From the NCBI RefSeq assembly GCF_032813545.1, contig NZ_CP136520.1:1606001-1670000 (forward strand): a DNA stretch of 64,000 nucleotides. Reading direction: 5' to 3'. Shown here piece by piece: positions 8,765 through 17,682 of this stretch. How positions within the stretch are numbered: the stretch's first letter is position 1; every line of letters starts with the position of its first letter. Source of the DNA: Nodosilinea sp. E11. GTDB taxonomy: Bacteria; Cyanobacteriota; Cyanobacteriia; Phormidesmidales; Phormidesmidaceae. Made by a program: the position numbers and the translations under genes. Under the pieces are notes generated by a model. That model did no database searches. It worked only from the letters and a program-made list of their open reading frames with translations, and was not told the DNA's origin.

Positions 8765-9898
8765 ATGCGGATTGCTCTCTTCACCGAGACCTTTTTGCCG
8801 AAAGTTGACGGCATCGTGACCCGTCTCAAGCACACCGTCGATCACTTGCAGCGTCAGGGCAATCAGGTATTGGTGTTCTCCCCCGAAGGCGGGCTGACCG
8901 AGTATCGAGGAGCAAAAATCCACGGCGTGTCGGGGTTTCCGCTACCGCTCTACCCAGAGCTTAAGCTAGCGCTGCCAAGACCCTCCATCGGCGAAGCGCT
9001 GGAAGCTTTTCAACCCGATTTAGTCCATGTGGTCAACCCGGCAGTCTTAGGATTGGCGGGCATTTATTACAGCAAAACCATGGATCTCCCCCTGGTGGCG
9101 TCGTACCACACCCACCTGCCCAAGTACCTAGAGCACTACGGCCTGGGTATGCTCGAAGGGGTGATGTGGGAGCTGATCAAGGCCATGCACAACCAGGCCC
9201 AGATCAACTTAGTCACCTCCACCGCTATGCAGTCTGAACTATCAGAGCACGGCGTTGAGAATATTGAAGTGTGGCAGCGGGGGGTTGATACCGAGCTGTT
9301 TCGACCAGAGTTGGCCAGTGCCGAGATGCGCGATCGCCTCTCAGAGGGCAACCCCGACGCCCCCCTGCTGCTCTATATTGGGCGGCTCTCGGCAGAAAAA
9401 GAAATTGACCGCATCAAGCCTGTGCTCCAGGCCATTCCCAATGCTCGCTTGGCGCTGGTGGGCGACGGCCCCTACCGCACCGAGCTAGAGGCCCACTTTG
9501 AGGGTACGCCCACCAACTTTGTCGGCTACCTGGGCGGCGAAGACCTGGCCGCCGCCTACGCCTCCGCCGATGCCTTTGTCTTCCCCTCCCGTACCGAGAC
9601 CCTGGGCCTGGTGCTACTGGAAGCGATGGCGGCGGGCTGTCCGGTGGTGGCGGCGAACTCCGGCGGCATCCCTGACATTGTCACCGACGGGGTGAATGGC
9701 TTTTTGTTTGACCCAACCGATGAAGAGGGGGCGATCGCCGCTACCCGCCGCCTGATCGAAGCCAAGGCTGAGCGCGAGTTGATGCGCCGCAACGCCGTTG
9801 CCGAAGCCGAGCGGTGGGGCTGGTCGGCGGCGACCCGGCAGCTTCAGCAGTTTTATCGGCAGGTGCTGGCTGGGCGATCGCTGCCGATGGCTGCTTAG
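8765..9898 (+). CDS. sqdX: SQDG synthase, sulfoquinovosyltransferase SqdX
   Basis: 377 residues from the ATG giving MRIALFTETFLPKVDG, the standard start of cyanobacterial SqdX. It is a GT-B, GT4-family enzyme that moves sulfoquinovose from the UDP donor to diacylglycerol at the membrane. The N-terminal acceptor domain contains SYHTHLPKYLEHYG, and the donor domain contains LLYIGRLSAEKEIDR and the EX7E element within SRTETLGLVLLEAMAAGCPVVA. A longer in-frame start at 8642 would translate simple-repeat DNA and is rejected. It works directly after SqdB. Confidence 0.95.
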   Translation: MRIALFTETFLPKVDGIVTRLKHTVDHLQRQGNQVLVFSPEGGLTEYRGAKIHGVSGFPLPLYPELKLALPRPSIGEALEAFQPDLVHVVNPAVLGLAGIYYSKTMDLPLVASYHTHLPKYLEHYGLGMLEGVMWELIKAMHNQAQINLVTSTAMQSELSEHGVENIEVWQRGVDTELFRPELASAEMRDRLSEGNPDAPLLLYIGRLSAEKEIDRIKPVLQAIPNARLALVGDGPYRTELEAHFEGTPTNFVGYLGGEDLAAAYASADAFVFPSRTETLGLVLLEAMAAGCPVVAANSGGIPDIVTDGVNGFLFDPTDEEGAIAATRRLIEAKAERELMRRNAVAEAERWGWSAATRQLQQFYRQVLAGRSLPMAA

Positions 9899-9983
9899 AA
9901 GGGTTCTGGGTAAGCAAAACTGGTTACCGGTTTCTTTGAGCCAAGGTAGTCATGGCCCAGTTCGTTGTCTGCGGATAATCAGG

Positions 9984-10047
9984 ATGGTGGGCAGTGCCCA
10001 CCCTACGGATTAGCTAGCGCTCGGGTAGGGTGGGCACTGCCCACCAT
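9984..10047. repeat. Perfect 23-bp inverted repeat of the GGTGGGCAGTGCCCACC family
   Basis: Arms 9984-10006 and 10025-10047 are exact reverse complements around an 18-base spacer. Each arm is itself nearly palindromic (GGTGGGCA-G-TGCCCACC), so several folds are possible. A decayed third arm follows at about 10059-10077. Single arms recur at 31182 and 32378. Confidence 0.8.
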
Positions 10048-10099
10048 CAGCCGTCCTAGGGTAGGCATTACCCACCAGCCCTGTCAAAGTGGGGCTGGT

Positions 10100-10218
10100 T
10101 TAGGGGGTGATCCCTCAGATTAACCGCTGAGCCTTGGACGTCTAGTCCTAGGCTCAAAGCAGACATCCTCTGAAGAGGATTACAATCGGGCTCTCCAGTC
10201 TGCTCTAGCAGACTTTTG
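10100..10218 (+). ncRNA. Candidate structured leader RNA with terminator/antiterminator
   Basis: Three hairpins follow in order: TGAGCCT-t-GGAC pairing with GTCC-t-AGGCTCA (10128-10156), ATCCTC-TGAA-GAGGAT (10165-10180), and AGTCTGC-tcta-GCAGACT followed by a T run (10197-10217), which looks like an intrinsic terminator. The bases GCAGAC at 10159-10164 can instead pair with GTCTGC at 10198-10203, which would break the terminator. It lies about 90 bases before the UbiH-like gene, so it may be a regulatory leader or a free small RNA. I do not recognise a known family. Confidence 0.4.
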
Positions 10219-10309
10219 CTATGAGCCAGGGGAAGGTTTCAACTGACCTTGATTTCTTGCAGAAAATCGAGCCAGAATGAAGCTATAGCAACGGTGAATA
10301 CCTGCTCCT

Positions 10310-11587
10310 ATGACTGCCACCACTCCGCAATTTCGGTCTCCTGCTCCGTCAGATCAGCCCAGCTTGAGCGCTCAACGGTCGGAGCTAGCGGTGGATGTGG
10401 CCATTGTCGGCGGCGGCATTGTGGGGCTGACTCTGGCGGCGGCGCTGGCCCCAAGCGGCATGCAGGTAGCCGTCATTGAAGCTCAAACAGCGGCGGGGGC
10501 GGCCTCCCGCCAGCGGGCCTATGCTTTTTCGCTGACCTCAGCGGATATTTTCAAGGGTCTGGGGCTATGGCCGCAGATCGGGCCGCACATCTGTCACTTC
10601 GACAAGGTGCAGCTCTCCGATGGCGACTACGCCAGGGTGGTACAGTTTTTGCCGACCGACCTGGGCACCGAGGCGGTGTACTACGGGGCCGAGCATGGGG
10701 TGCTGATGGCGGCACTGCAAGGGGCGATCGCGGCTTTGCCTAACATTCACTACCTCTGCTCGGCCACCCTGGGAGATATCCACGACCGGGGAAATGGCAC
10801 TGTGGCTGAGGTGAGTTTGCCGGAGGGGAAGATTGCAGTGCGATCGCCCCTGTTTGTTGCCGCCGATGGCAAAGGCTCACTGTTGCGGCAGCGGGCCGGT
10901 ATTGGCAGCTTTGGCTGGCGCTACCCGCAGTCCTGCGTTACCGCTGTGCTCGAACCCGAGCATTCGCACCAAAACACCGCCTACGAGCGGTTTTGGCCCA
11001 GCGGCCCCTTTGCCATTCTGCCCCTGCCGGGCCAGCGCTGCCAGATCGTGTGGACCGCTCCCCACGCCGAGGCCGAAGCCATTCTAGCAATGCCCGAAGC
11101 CGAGTTTATGGCCGAGCTAGAGCGGCGCTATGGCCACCAGATGGGGCGGCTCAAGCGGCTGACAGCCCCAGCATTATTTCCGGTACAGCTGATGCAGTGC
11201 GATCGCTATGTGCTGCCTCGCTTGGCCCTGGTGGGCGATGCGGCCCACAGTTGTCACCCCGTCGGCGGCCAGGGGCTTAACATGGGTATTCGCGATGCCG
11301 CCGCCCTCTCCGAGGTACTGATTGCGGCCTATCACCGGGGTCAAGACCTTGGCAGTGTGGCTGTGCTGCGGCGCTACGAGCGTTGGCGGCGACTCGAAAA
11401 CTGGGTGATTCTCACTTTTACCGACGTGCTTACCCGCCTGTTCTCCAACCAGGTGTGGCCATTGGTGGTACTACGGCGCGGAGGGCTGTGGGTACTCAGT
11501 TCTGTAGCTCCCCTTAAACGCTTAGCGCTGCGGCTGATGACCGGTCGCCTAGGGCGGGTGCCCCAGCTAGCCAAAACAAAATCGTGA
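10310..11587 (+). CDS. UbiH/COQ6-type FAD-dependent hydroxylase
   Basis: 425 residues, a group A flavoprotein monooxygenase. The N-terminal dinucleotide motif is VAIVGGGIVGLTLAAALAPSG (about residues 29-49), and the second FAD motif RLALVGDAAHSCHPVGGQGLNMGIRDA lies near residue 303. It resembles the enzymes that hydroxylate the aromatic ring of ubiquinone precursors. Cyanobacteria make plastoquinone rather than ubiquinone, so the true substrate is open; prenylquinone or tocopherol chemistry is possible. A proline/serine-rich stretch of about 25 residues precedes the fold. The gene lies behind a possible attenuating leader. Confidence 0.85.
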   Translation: MTATTPQFRSPAPSDQPSLSAQRSELAVDVAIVGGGIVGLTLAAALAPSGMQVAVIEAQTAAGAASRQRAYAFSLTSADIFKGLGLWPQIGPHICHFDKVQLSDGDYARVVQFLPTDLGTEAVYYGAEHGVLMAALQGAIAALPNIHYLCSATLGDIHDRGNGTVAEVSLPEGKIAVRSPLFVAADGKGSLLRQRAGIGSFGWRYPQSCVTAVLEPEHSHQNTAYERFWPSGPFAILPLPGQRCQIVWTAPHAEAEAILAMPEAEFMAELERRYGHQMGRLKRLTAPALFPVQLMQCDRYVLPRLALVGDAAHSCHPVGGQGLNMGIRDAAALSEVLIAAYHRGQDLGSVAVLRRYERWRRLENWVILTFTDVLTRLFSNQVWPLVVLRRGGLWVLSSVAPLKRLALRLMTGRLGRVPQLAKTKS

Positions 11588-11678
11588 GACTAAGACCTGT
11601 GTGTAGAGCCATGAAGTAAATCCAACCTGGTATTTCTTACCGCCCTACAATTAATCAGTACCTTATCGGCTTAATGTT

Positions 11679-11897
11679 ATGTCTGTAGAAACCGTCGGCA
11701 GCCCGCCCCCCGAGGCCGATCGCGTACGATCTGTGCTACAAGAACAACTGCCGCAGATCATCGCCAGCTTCAACCAGGTCTTAAAAGACCAGTACGGCAT
11801 TGAGGGCATTAGCGTGGGCGGGTTTACCGTAGTGCCCGAGAGCGCGGTGTCGTCTAAAGTGACCTGTGATCAAGATGGCTGCTCGGTCAGCGAGTAG
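11679..11897 (+). CDS. Small conserved cyanobacterial protein, unknown function
   Basis: 72 residues, acidic, with one predicted amphipathic helix (VRSVLQEQLPQIIASFNQVLKDQYG) followed by a strand-rich end containing CDQDGCSVSE with two cysteines five apart. I recall short cyanobacterial proteins of this type but no function. It follows the UbiH-like gene by 91 bases on the same strand and is closed by a strong hairpin, so it may be the last gene of that unit. Confidence 0.65.
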   Translation: MSVETVGSPPPEADRVRSVLQEQLPQIIASFNQVLKDQYGIEGISVGGFTVVPESAVSSKVTCDQDGCSVSE

Positions 11898-11927
11898 TGT
11901 GCTAGGGGGGTAGTGCTATTCAGCGGC

Positions 11928-11957
11928 AGCGCCACCCTCACCAATGAGAGTGGCGCT
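11928..11957. terminator. Bidirectional hairpin terminator
   Basis: AGCGCCAC and GTGGCGCT pair around a 14-base loop between two convergent genes. There is no long T run on the plus side, so it may be a weak or factor-assisted terminator serving both. Confidence 0.6.
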
Positions 11958-11983
11958 ACTTTAGTTAGGGGATTAAGAGACGT

Positions 11984-13252
11984 TTAGTTGCTGGCGATCG
12001 CATCGACGGTCAGGTCTGAGCGCAGGATGAGGTCGAGTTCGCTCGGGCGAATCACTACCACCGCACTGTTAGATGTGGGCTGGTTTTCACCTGTGATAAT
12101 CGAGCCGACGACGCTACCAATGGTGCGATTACCGGTGATGGTGGTCAAAATTGACTCAGCAGCCCCCGTGATCAGCGCCCCTTGCAGCGTGCCACTGTTG
12201 ACGGTATTGGTCGCTGCGATCGGGCTCGATTCGGCATTGATGGGGTAGGTGCGCCCGTTAATCGTGAGGTTGTCGGCCACAAACCTAGCGGCTGTCACCG
12301 TAGCCCCGCGAATTTCAACCGGCACAATGCGCCCCTGAACAGTGCTGCCGACGGGAATGAGCACCTGATTTTGGCTATTGCGAACGGGTTCAGTAATTTG
12401 CAGACTCGTGGCTACGGTCTGACCAGGGGCAACCACAATATCTACATCCGCATTGGGATAGCGCACATCTAGCTGGGTGCCGTTGGGCACCAACCGTGGC
12501 GAGTTGCTCGTTTGGCCCGATCCAGAACCCGAGCCAGCGCCGGGGGTGGGGGCGGTACCCACAATGTAGTTGCTGGCGCTCAGCCCAGCTTGCAAAGCGG
12601 GCATGCGACCCTGGGCCACCAGAGCCTGGTAGATAAAGGCGGCCACATCGGCGCGGGTGGCGGTGCGCTGGGGGCCTAGCACATCGACGTTGGGATAGTT
12701 GACCACTAGACGGTTCTGGGTGGCGGCGGCAACGGGGCCTTGGCCATACTCAGGAATTTGGCCGCGATCGCGGTAGACGCCCAACACCTCATTCACCGAA
12801 CCGCTAGAGTTGTAGTTGAGGCCATTAGCCAGCGCCACCAGCACCTGCACCCGAGGAATCTGGGTTTCGGGTTGAAATGCGCCGTTGGGGTAGCCAGACA
12901 TAAATCCTTGACTGTAGGCGTCGGCGATCGCAGCGCTGGCCCAGTAGTTGCTCGGCACATCGCTAAAGCGGGGAGCGGTGCGATCGAGGGGCTGCTGAAA
13001 AGCGTTGCGCACAATGGCAGCAAACTGGGCACGGGTCACCGGCTGGTCGGGCCGAAAGGTGCCGTCGGGGAAACCAGCAATGATCTCCTCATTGGCCAGG
13101 TTTTCAATAAAGGGACGAGCCCAGTAATTGGTGCTAACGTCGTCAAATTGGGCAGTTTGCGCCGTAGCGGGTAGGGCAAAAGTGGCTACCGCCACCGCTC
13201 CTAGCGTAGCTAAGGTAGCTGTTCTCGCCGATTGATTCAGTACGGTGCTCAT
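11984..13252 (-). CDS. Secreted S-layer homology (SLH) domain protein
   Basis: 422 residues. A signal peptide (hydrophobic run ending FALPATAQTAQ) is followed by three SLH repeats: FDDVSTNYWARPFIENLANEEIIAG, FSDVPSNYWASAAIADAYSQGFMSG, and a weaker third around VLGPQRTATRADVAAFIYQAL. A Gly/Ser-rich linker (GAGSGSGSGQTS, about residue 250) joins to a C-terminal beta-rich domain with PVGSTVQGRIVP and a glycine-rich turn region. SLH domains usually bind envelope polymers, so it probably sits in the periplasm or cell surface. An AAGGACG site precedes the ATG. Confidence 0.88.
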   Translation of the reverse strand: MSTVLNQSARTATLATLGAVAVATFALPATAQTAQFDDVSTNYWARPFIENLANEEIIAGFPDGTFRPDQPVTRAQFAAIVRNAFQQPLDRTAPRFSDVPSNYWASAAIADAYSQGFMSGYPNGAFQPETQIPRVQVLVALANGLNYNSSGSVNEVLGVYRDRGQIPEYGQGPVAAATQNRLVVNYPNVDVLGPQRTATRADVAAFIYQALVAQGRMPALQAGLSASNYIVGTAPTPGAGSGSGSGQTSNSPRLVPNGTQLDVRYPNADVDIVVAPGQTVATSLQITEPVRNSQNQVLIPVGSTVQGRIVPVEIRGATVTAARFVADNLTINGRTYPINAESSPIAATNTVNSGTLQGALITGAAESILTTITGNRTIGSVVGSIITGENQPTSNSAVVVIRPSELDLILRSDLTVDAIASN

Positions 13253-13458
13253 GAGTAAACGTCCTTAAAAGCGGAGTGTTAATGCAATATCAATGGAGGG
13301 TAAAATTGACCGCAGCAAACTAGCTCAGGACTAGCCGGAACTGGTTAGAGACGGTTGATGTAGAGCCTGACCGTTTCCCTGAGGCATGTTGGGCCAGCCA
13401 GACTGGAAGCAGAGGGTGGTGGTTGGCCTGCCGGTGGAAACCGCGTGGAAACCGTTTT

Positions 13459-13520
13459 GTACCAAATCCGAATTGCATAACCCCGGTTCAGCCGGGGGTT
13501 AACCAAACAGGATTCGGTCA
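13459..13520. repeat. MITE-like repeat, short copy
   Basis: ACCAAATCCGAATT...ATAACCCCGG and CCGGGGGTTAACC...GGATTCGGT form inverted ends with almost no interior, so this is the minimal form of the family. It lies in the 713-base gap 13253-13965, which otherwise shows no gene I would support; a 66-codon minus-strand frame there has no homology I recognise. Confidence 0.75.
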
Positions 13521-13844
13521 ATGGCTATTGTGCCTTTAGTCACCAGACCATCCGCACCAGGTCGCTGTTCCCCGGTTTTGGGCCGTTAGCCCAGACGACT
13601 CAATAAATCAGTCTAAGGAGATAGCGCGATCGGTTAGGGATGGCAGGAATAGCGCAATTGCCCTCTTGTTCTCTCCCTGTCGTTGTTGAACTAGTGTAGT
13701 TATTGCTGCTCCGGAGCACCTGTACCGACCGGTAGGCTCTGGCCCCGCCCTTAGCAAGAGATGGCCAGCACCCACTCGGCCAGCATCCCTTAAACTTGAG
13801 TCACACAAGATGAGTCTTACCGAGAATCTCCCCTCCGTTCACTC

Positions 13845-13952
13845 ATACCAAATCCGATTTGGTAAACCCCGGTTCATAATCAGGAACCCCGTAGGGGCGT
13901 AGCCTGCTACGCCCCTACAAATCGGGGATATTTATTCAGGATTCAGTATCAG
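13845..13952. repeat. MITE-like repeat, medium copy
   Basis: Starts ATACCAAATCCGATTT, has the inner palindrome GTAGGGGCGTAG...CTACGCCCCTAC, and ends CAGGATTCAGTATC. It ends 13 bases before the start codon of the next gene, so it must lie in or next to that gene's promoter or leader. Confidence 0.8.
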
Positions 13953-13965
13953 CACTCAACCCACT

Positions 13966-14982
13966 ATGAAAGCCGTTGCCCTAACCGAGTATTTGCCCAT
14001 CAGCGACCCGCGATCGCTGTTCGATGCTGACCTACCCCAGCCCCAGCCTACCGGGCATGACCTGCTGGTGCGAGTCGAGGCGGTGTCGGTCAACCCTGTC
14101 GATACCAAGGTGCGTGCCCCCAAAGACAAGGTAGAAGACACTCCCAAAGTGCTGGGCTACGATGCCGCTGGCGTGGTCGAAGCCGTGGGCGATGCCGTCA
14201 CCCGCTTTCAGCCGGGGGATGCCGTCTACTACGCTGGCGATATCACCCGGCCTGGCTCCAATGCCGAGTTTCAGCTGGTGGATGAGCGAATTGTGGGCCA
14301 CAAACCCCAAAGCCTCTCCTTGGCCGAGGCCGCAGCGCTGCCCCTGACCACGATCACCGCCTGGGAGGCCCTGTTTACCCGGCTGGGCATCAACCGGGCC
14401 GGGGGTAACCGGGGCGATTCAATTTTGATCATTGGCGGGGCCGGGGGAGTGGGGTCGATCGCCATTCAGCTCGCCAAGCTGGCAGGACTGGTGGTGATTG
14501 CCACCGCCTCGCGCCCCCAGTCCCAGGCATGGGCAAAAGCCATGGGAGCCGACCACGCCGTCGATTACAGCGACGCCCTGATTGAAGAAATGGCCCAGCT
14601 TGGCCACCGCGAGGTCGATTTTATCGCCAACTTCAACAATACCGATGCCTACTGGGGGGTGATGGCCGAGCTGATTCGGCCCCAGGGCAAAATCGTCGGC
14701 ATCGTCGGCAACACCGACCCCCTCGACCTAAATTTGCTCAAAAACAAAAGCGCCACCTTCGCCTGGGAATTTATGTTCACCCGCTCGATGTACCAAACCG
14801 CCGATATGGCCGACCAGGGCCACCTGCTCGACGAGGTGGCGGCCCTAATCGATGCGGGCAAGCTACGCACTACGTTGCAACAAACGCTCTCACCGATCAA
14901 TGCCGCCAACCTGCGCCAGGCCCACGCCCAGCTTGAGTCGGGGCGCACGATTGGCAAGCTAGTGCTGGCGGGGTGGGGGTAG
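13966..14982 (+). CDS. Zinc-independent MDR family NADPH:quinone reductase-like protein
   Basis: 338 residues, medium-chain dehydrogenase/reductase fold. Catalytic-domain blocks are VSVNPVDTKVR, VLGYDAAGVVEAVG and PGDAVYYAGD. The NADP-binding motif is IIGGAGGVGSIAIQLAKLAG (about residues 149-168), and AMGADHAVDYS follows. I see no structural-zinc cysteine cluster, which fits the quinone reductase branch sometimes labelled 'zinc-binding alcohol dehydrogenase'. It probably reduces quinones or enones with NADPH in the cytoplasm. It converges with the small secreted-protein gene downstream. Confidence 0.87.
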   Translation: MKAVALTEYLPISDPRSLFDADLPQPQPTGHDLLVRVEAVSVNPVDTKVRAPKDKVEDTPKVLGYDAAGVVEAVGDAVTRFQPGDAVYYAGDITRPGSNAEFQLVDERIVGHKPQSLSLAEAAALPLTTITAWEALFTRLGINRAGGNRGDSILIIGGAGGVGSIAIQLAKLAGLVVIATASRPQSQAWAKAMGADHAVDYSDALIEEMAQLGHREVDFIANFNNTDAYWGVMAELIRPQGKIVGIVGNTDPLDLNLLKNKSATFAWEFMFTRSMYQTADMADQGHLLDEVAALIDAGKLRTTLQQTLSPINAANLRQAHAQLESGRTIGKLVLAGWG

Positions 14983-14990
14983 TCAACGCC

Positions 14991-15425
14991 TTACTTGATC
15001 GAAACCCGGCCATCGGCTTCGATGGTAATGCTGCGATCGCTCGGTTCGCTAGGGGCGTCAAACAACTCTACCCGCAGAGTGGTGGGGTTAGGGCGGTTCA
15101 ATCGTGCCCGCACGGGCAACCGCTCCTGCGACCAAAAAAACACCGAGGGGTTGGGCTGAGTCGTCCAGCCCACCTGGGTTTCGATGGTGTTGCCGGTGTA
15201 GAGCAGGCGGGGGCCGAGCCGGGGCGGCTGCTCTAGGCTGAGGGGGCGACTGCCCACATTGACAACCTGAATGGTGATGCGATCGCCCGGCGTAAACTGA
15301 ATCTGCCCCGACTTACAATTCACGGTGCAGGGGGTGGCCAGGGCCACAGGCACAGTCCACAGCCAGGCCAGCAGCCCCAGCCCAACTCCTCCCAGCAACC
15401 ATCCAGCGGGCAAAAGCGATTTCAC
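14991..15425 (-). CDS. Secreted protein of unknown function
   Basis: 144 residues from GTG 15425, which has GGAGGATC upstream. A signal peptide (LLPAGWLLGGVGLGLLAWLW, cleaved near ALATP) is followed by CTVNCKSG, whose cysteine pair may form a disulfide, and a beta-rich domain with ITIQVVNVGSRPLSLEQPP, much like a small immunoglobulin-like or copper-binding-like fold. Export to periplasm or thylakoid lumen is likely. I do not recognise a functional family. Confidence 0.7.
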   Translation of the reverse strand: MKSLLPAGWLLGGVGLGLLAWLWTVPVALATPCTVNCKSGQIQFTPGDRITIQVVNVGSRPLSLEQPPRLGPRLLYTGNTIETQVGWTTQPNPSVFFWSQERLPVRARLNRPNPTTLRVELFDAPSEPSDRSITIEADGRVSIK

Positions 15426-15569
15426 AGCAACGATCCTCCAGTAACGATTCCCATAGGGTGGAACAGATCTTTATTTAGCCGTTGGTGTGTTGCCCTGGGG
15501 CCTTGTCTACACATCTCGTAGGAATTGAGAGAGTGCAATGGGGTGCATCCCACTTTTGTAGCTGCCTGC

Positions 15570-15591
15570 GTCATTCCCGCGCGGGAATCCA
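15570..15591. repeat. Short palindrome of the genome-repeat type
   Basis: GTCATTCCCGCGCGGGAATCC contains the perfect 16-base palindrome ATTCCCGCGCGGGAAT. It lies in the gap between two minus-strand genes, where it could also end or separate transcripts. Confidence 0.4.
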
Positions 15592-15660
15592 TTCGGGAGC
15601 CAGATGCCCGCTGTGGATTCCTGCCCCACGCCTTCGCAAAACAAGATCTAGTATCAGGTT

Positions 15661-16761
15661 CTAAGGTGGCTCTAGTTGAGACTTTTGCTCTAACAGCGCT
15701 TCTACCGCCGCCAAAAGCTGCGACTGGCCCCAGTTTTGGTAAAGTGAGGCCGCGATCGCACAGCCTCCCGCCCCCACCCCCTCTTTGACAAACCCCCGCT
15801 CGTAGGCCCGCAGCGCTTCAAACCGCGACGTCTCAAAGCTCAGCTGGGTAGCCAGCAGACAGGCCCCGGTTAGCTCCGCCAGCCCCACCGTATCGCCAGT
15901 GGCATCTTCCGCCACCCAGCGAGTCGTACCCACCACCACGTTTTGCGGGTTCCAGGCGTAGTTTTCGGCTTTGGCGATCGCCTTCATCAGCGCATACACT
16001 GCCAGCATTTGTGTGCCCCCCGCCAGCAGCACAGGCCGGGTGCGGCTAGCCGCCAAAGCCATCCCTGCTACCACGGGCTGCATTGGGTCGCCCACCGCCG
16101 CCGCCACCGCTAAGGGATGGGGCCGATCTGACAACTCAGCACGGGACAACCCCTGGGTGACTAAGGTCTGCTTTTGATCGTGGTTACAGGTGGGATGGCT
16201 GCTATTCACTCGCGCCGCCGCATCTAGCCCTAGCCCTGTCAGCAGGCCCAGGGCCGTCGTGGTGCCGCCCACCACGCATTCCGCCAGCAGTATATAGTCG
16301 CTTTGAGCACCCAACAACTTCCCCTGGGCTAACCCTTGTCGCCAGAGGTGATGCACCACATCTAACGGTAAAGCCGCTCCAGTGCTCAGGCACTGAGCAG
16401 GCTTACCCCCCAGATCTACCCAGGGGACTGTCGGCGACTGAGGCAACCCGGCATTCAGAACGACAAGCGGAATCCTCTGCCCTGCAATAACAGCTTTGGA
16501 AATTAGCGCCGGAGACGCCCCCGCCTGAAGCGGCGGTAGCGGATACTTTGGGCCTGGCGCGAGGCCATTGACCATAAACTCGGCATCGGCTAGGGCAGTG
16601 TAGCGGCGATCGCGCGGTGTCGCCCCCGCCGCCGAAATTCCCTCGATCAGCCCCGTCTCCGTAAACCCCAGCGTCAGCACCATCGCTGGCCGCAGACCCT
16701 GCCCTTGTTCTAGCCAAGCTTGGCCTTGCTGAAGCCGGGTGTAGATTTTAATTGGAGACAT
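15661..16761 (-). CDS. CobT-like nicotinate-nucleotide phosphoribosyltransferase family protein (TIGR00303 type)
   Basis: About 366 residues from the ATG giving MSPIKIYT. The protein has the features of the archaeal/cyanobacterial CobT-like family: VLTLGFTETGLIEGISAAGATP near the start, DYILLAECVVGGTTTALGLLTGLG in the middle, PVLLAGGTQMLAVYAL, and the late VKEGVGAGGCAIAA loop, where CobT enzymes hold a Glu. The proposed role is activation of the lower ligand base for cobalamin or pseudocobalamin. No other cobalamin genes are beside it. A shared promoter with upstream genes is unlikely. Confidence 0.85.
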   Translation of the reverse strand: MSPIKIYTRLQQGQAWLEQGQGLRPAMVLTLGFTETGLIEGISAAGATPRDRRYTALADAEFMVNGLAPGPKYPLPPLQAGASPALISKAVIAGQRIPLVVLNAGLPQSPTVPWVDLGGKPAQCLSTGAALPLDVVHHLWRQGLAQGKLLGAQSDYILLAECVVGGTTTALGLLTGLGLDAAARVNSSHPTCNHDQKQTLVTQGLSRAELSDRPHPLAVAAAVGDPMQPVVAGMALAASRTRPVLLAGGTQMLAVYALMKAIAKAENYAWNPQNVVVGTTRWVAEDATGDTVGLAELTGACLLATQLSFETSRFEALRAYERGFVKEGVGAGGCAIAASLYQNWGQSQLLAAVEALLEQKSQLEPP

Positions 16762-16890
16762 ACTGAGCAAAAGGCTGAAGCATAGAGCTGATAGGGGCGT
16801 AACTGGGGCCTGGTCAGGTTAAATACTGATTTGATAACTTTATTGATCGGTGGGCAGTGCCTACGCCTACCCATCTACCCATCCACCCAT

Positions 16891-17676
16891 CTACTCCTTC
16901 AGCAAATCTTGCACCCACCCCGGTGGCGCTGGAATTTTGGTGCCCAAACGACTCAACAGCAGCCAGGCCGCCAGATGCACCGTAAACAGGTACACAATAT
17001 TGCTGGCCAGCACCGACAGCAGTGCCAGCAGCTGCACTGCCTCTACATTGGCCTGTCCCAGCACCCCCACATCTAAAATGCCTAATCCCACCAGGCGCTC
17101 AAGCCCCCAGTTCAGCATTTGGGTCACCTGGGTGGTCAAATACACCCATAGATCTTCGCCCACCAGCACTGACGACAGCCACAGCCGAAAGAAAAACCCC
17201 ACTGTGCCCAGTAGCGACCCAACGGCGATCGACCAGTACCAATTTGACCGTCTCACCCAAAAAAAGCCCAGCTGCACCCCCAACAGGGCGTAGGGCATGA
17301 GAAACAGCAGACTGCGGGGCGGCCCCATCAGCACCGACAACAACAGCCCCGACACCAGCGCCGACATCCAGGCGGCCCGTGGCCCCCAACGCAGGTAGAC
17401 CAAGGCCATAGGCAGCGGAAACAGCAAACGCAAAATTGGCCCTGGCGGGAAATAAGTATTCACCAACCAAATTAGCGCCGCCGTGCTGGCTAAAAAGGCC
17501 GTCTCGACCATCGCCAGGGGGCCAACCTTAAGGCGGTGGGATAGATCGGGTTCGTCAGCCTCAGCCTCTGGATCACGGTAGTCCAAGTAGGTTTCTAGCT
17601 CGTCGAAGTCGCTCGCGGTGGTCTCGACAGGGGGCACAAATTTGGCCCCAGAGGCCGGGTCAGGGGGGTGACTCAT
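16891..17676 (-). CDS. DUF2232 multi-pass membrane protein
   Basis: 261 residues. An acidic cytoplasmic N-terminus of about 60 residues (DELETYLDYRDPEAEADEPD) is followed by about seven membrane helices, beginning VETAFLASTAALIWLVNTYF and including RLLFPLPMALVYLRWG, which is typical of the DUF2232/YybS-like family. The function is unknown; relatives are sometimes compared with ECF transporter S components. It starts six bases after the end of the CRP/FNR gene on the same strand, so the two are almost certainly cotranscribed. CCCA-type simple repeats lie just beyond its stop. Confidence 0.83.
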   Translation of the reverse strand: MSHPPDPASGAKFVPPVETTASDFDELETYLDYRDPEAEADEPDLSHRLKVGPLAMVETAFLASTAALIWLVNTYFPPGPILRLLFPLPMALVYLRWGPRAAWMSALVSGLLLSVLMGPPRSLLFLMPYALLGVQLGFFWVRRSNWYWSIAVGSLLGTVGFFFRLWLSSVLVGEDLWVYLTTQVTQMLNWGLERLVGLGILDVGVLGQANVEAVQLLALLSVLASNIVYLFTVHLAAWLLLSRLGTKIPAPPGWVQDLLKE

Positions 17677-17682
17677 GAATAG

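Noticed and set aside
10100-10218. Known small RNA (6S RNA, Yfr1, Yfr2, tmRNA) for the structured region
   Set aside because: It lacks the long closing stem and central bubble of 6S RNA, the ACTCCTCACAC motif of Yfr1 and any tRNA-like part; left as an unnamed candidate.
13608-13808. 66-codon minus-strand frame in the SLH-MDR gap
   Set aside because: No recognisable motif, poor codon pattern; the gap has repeat elements instead.
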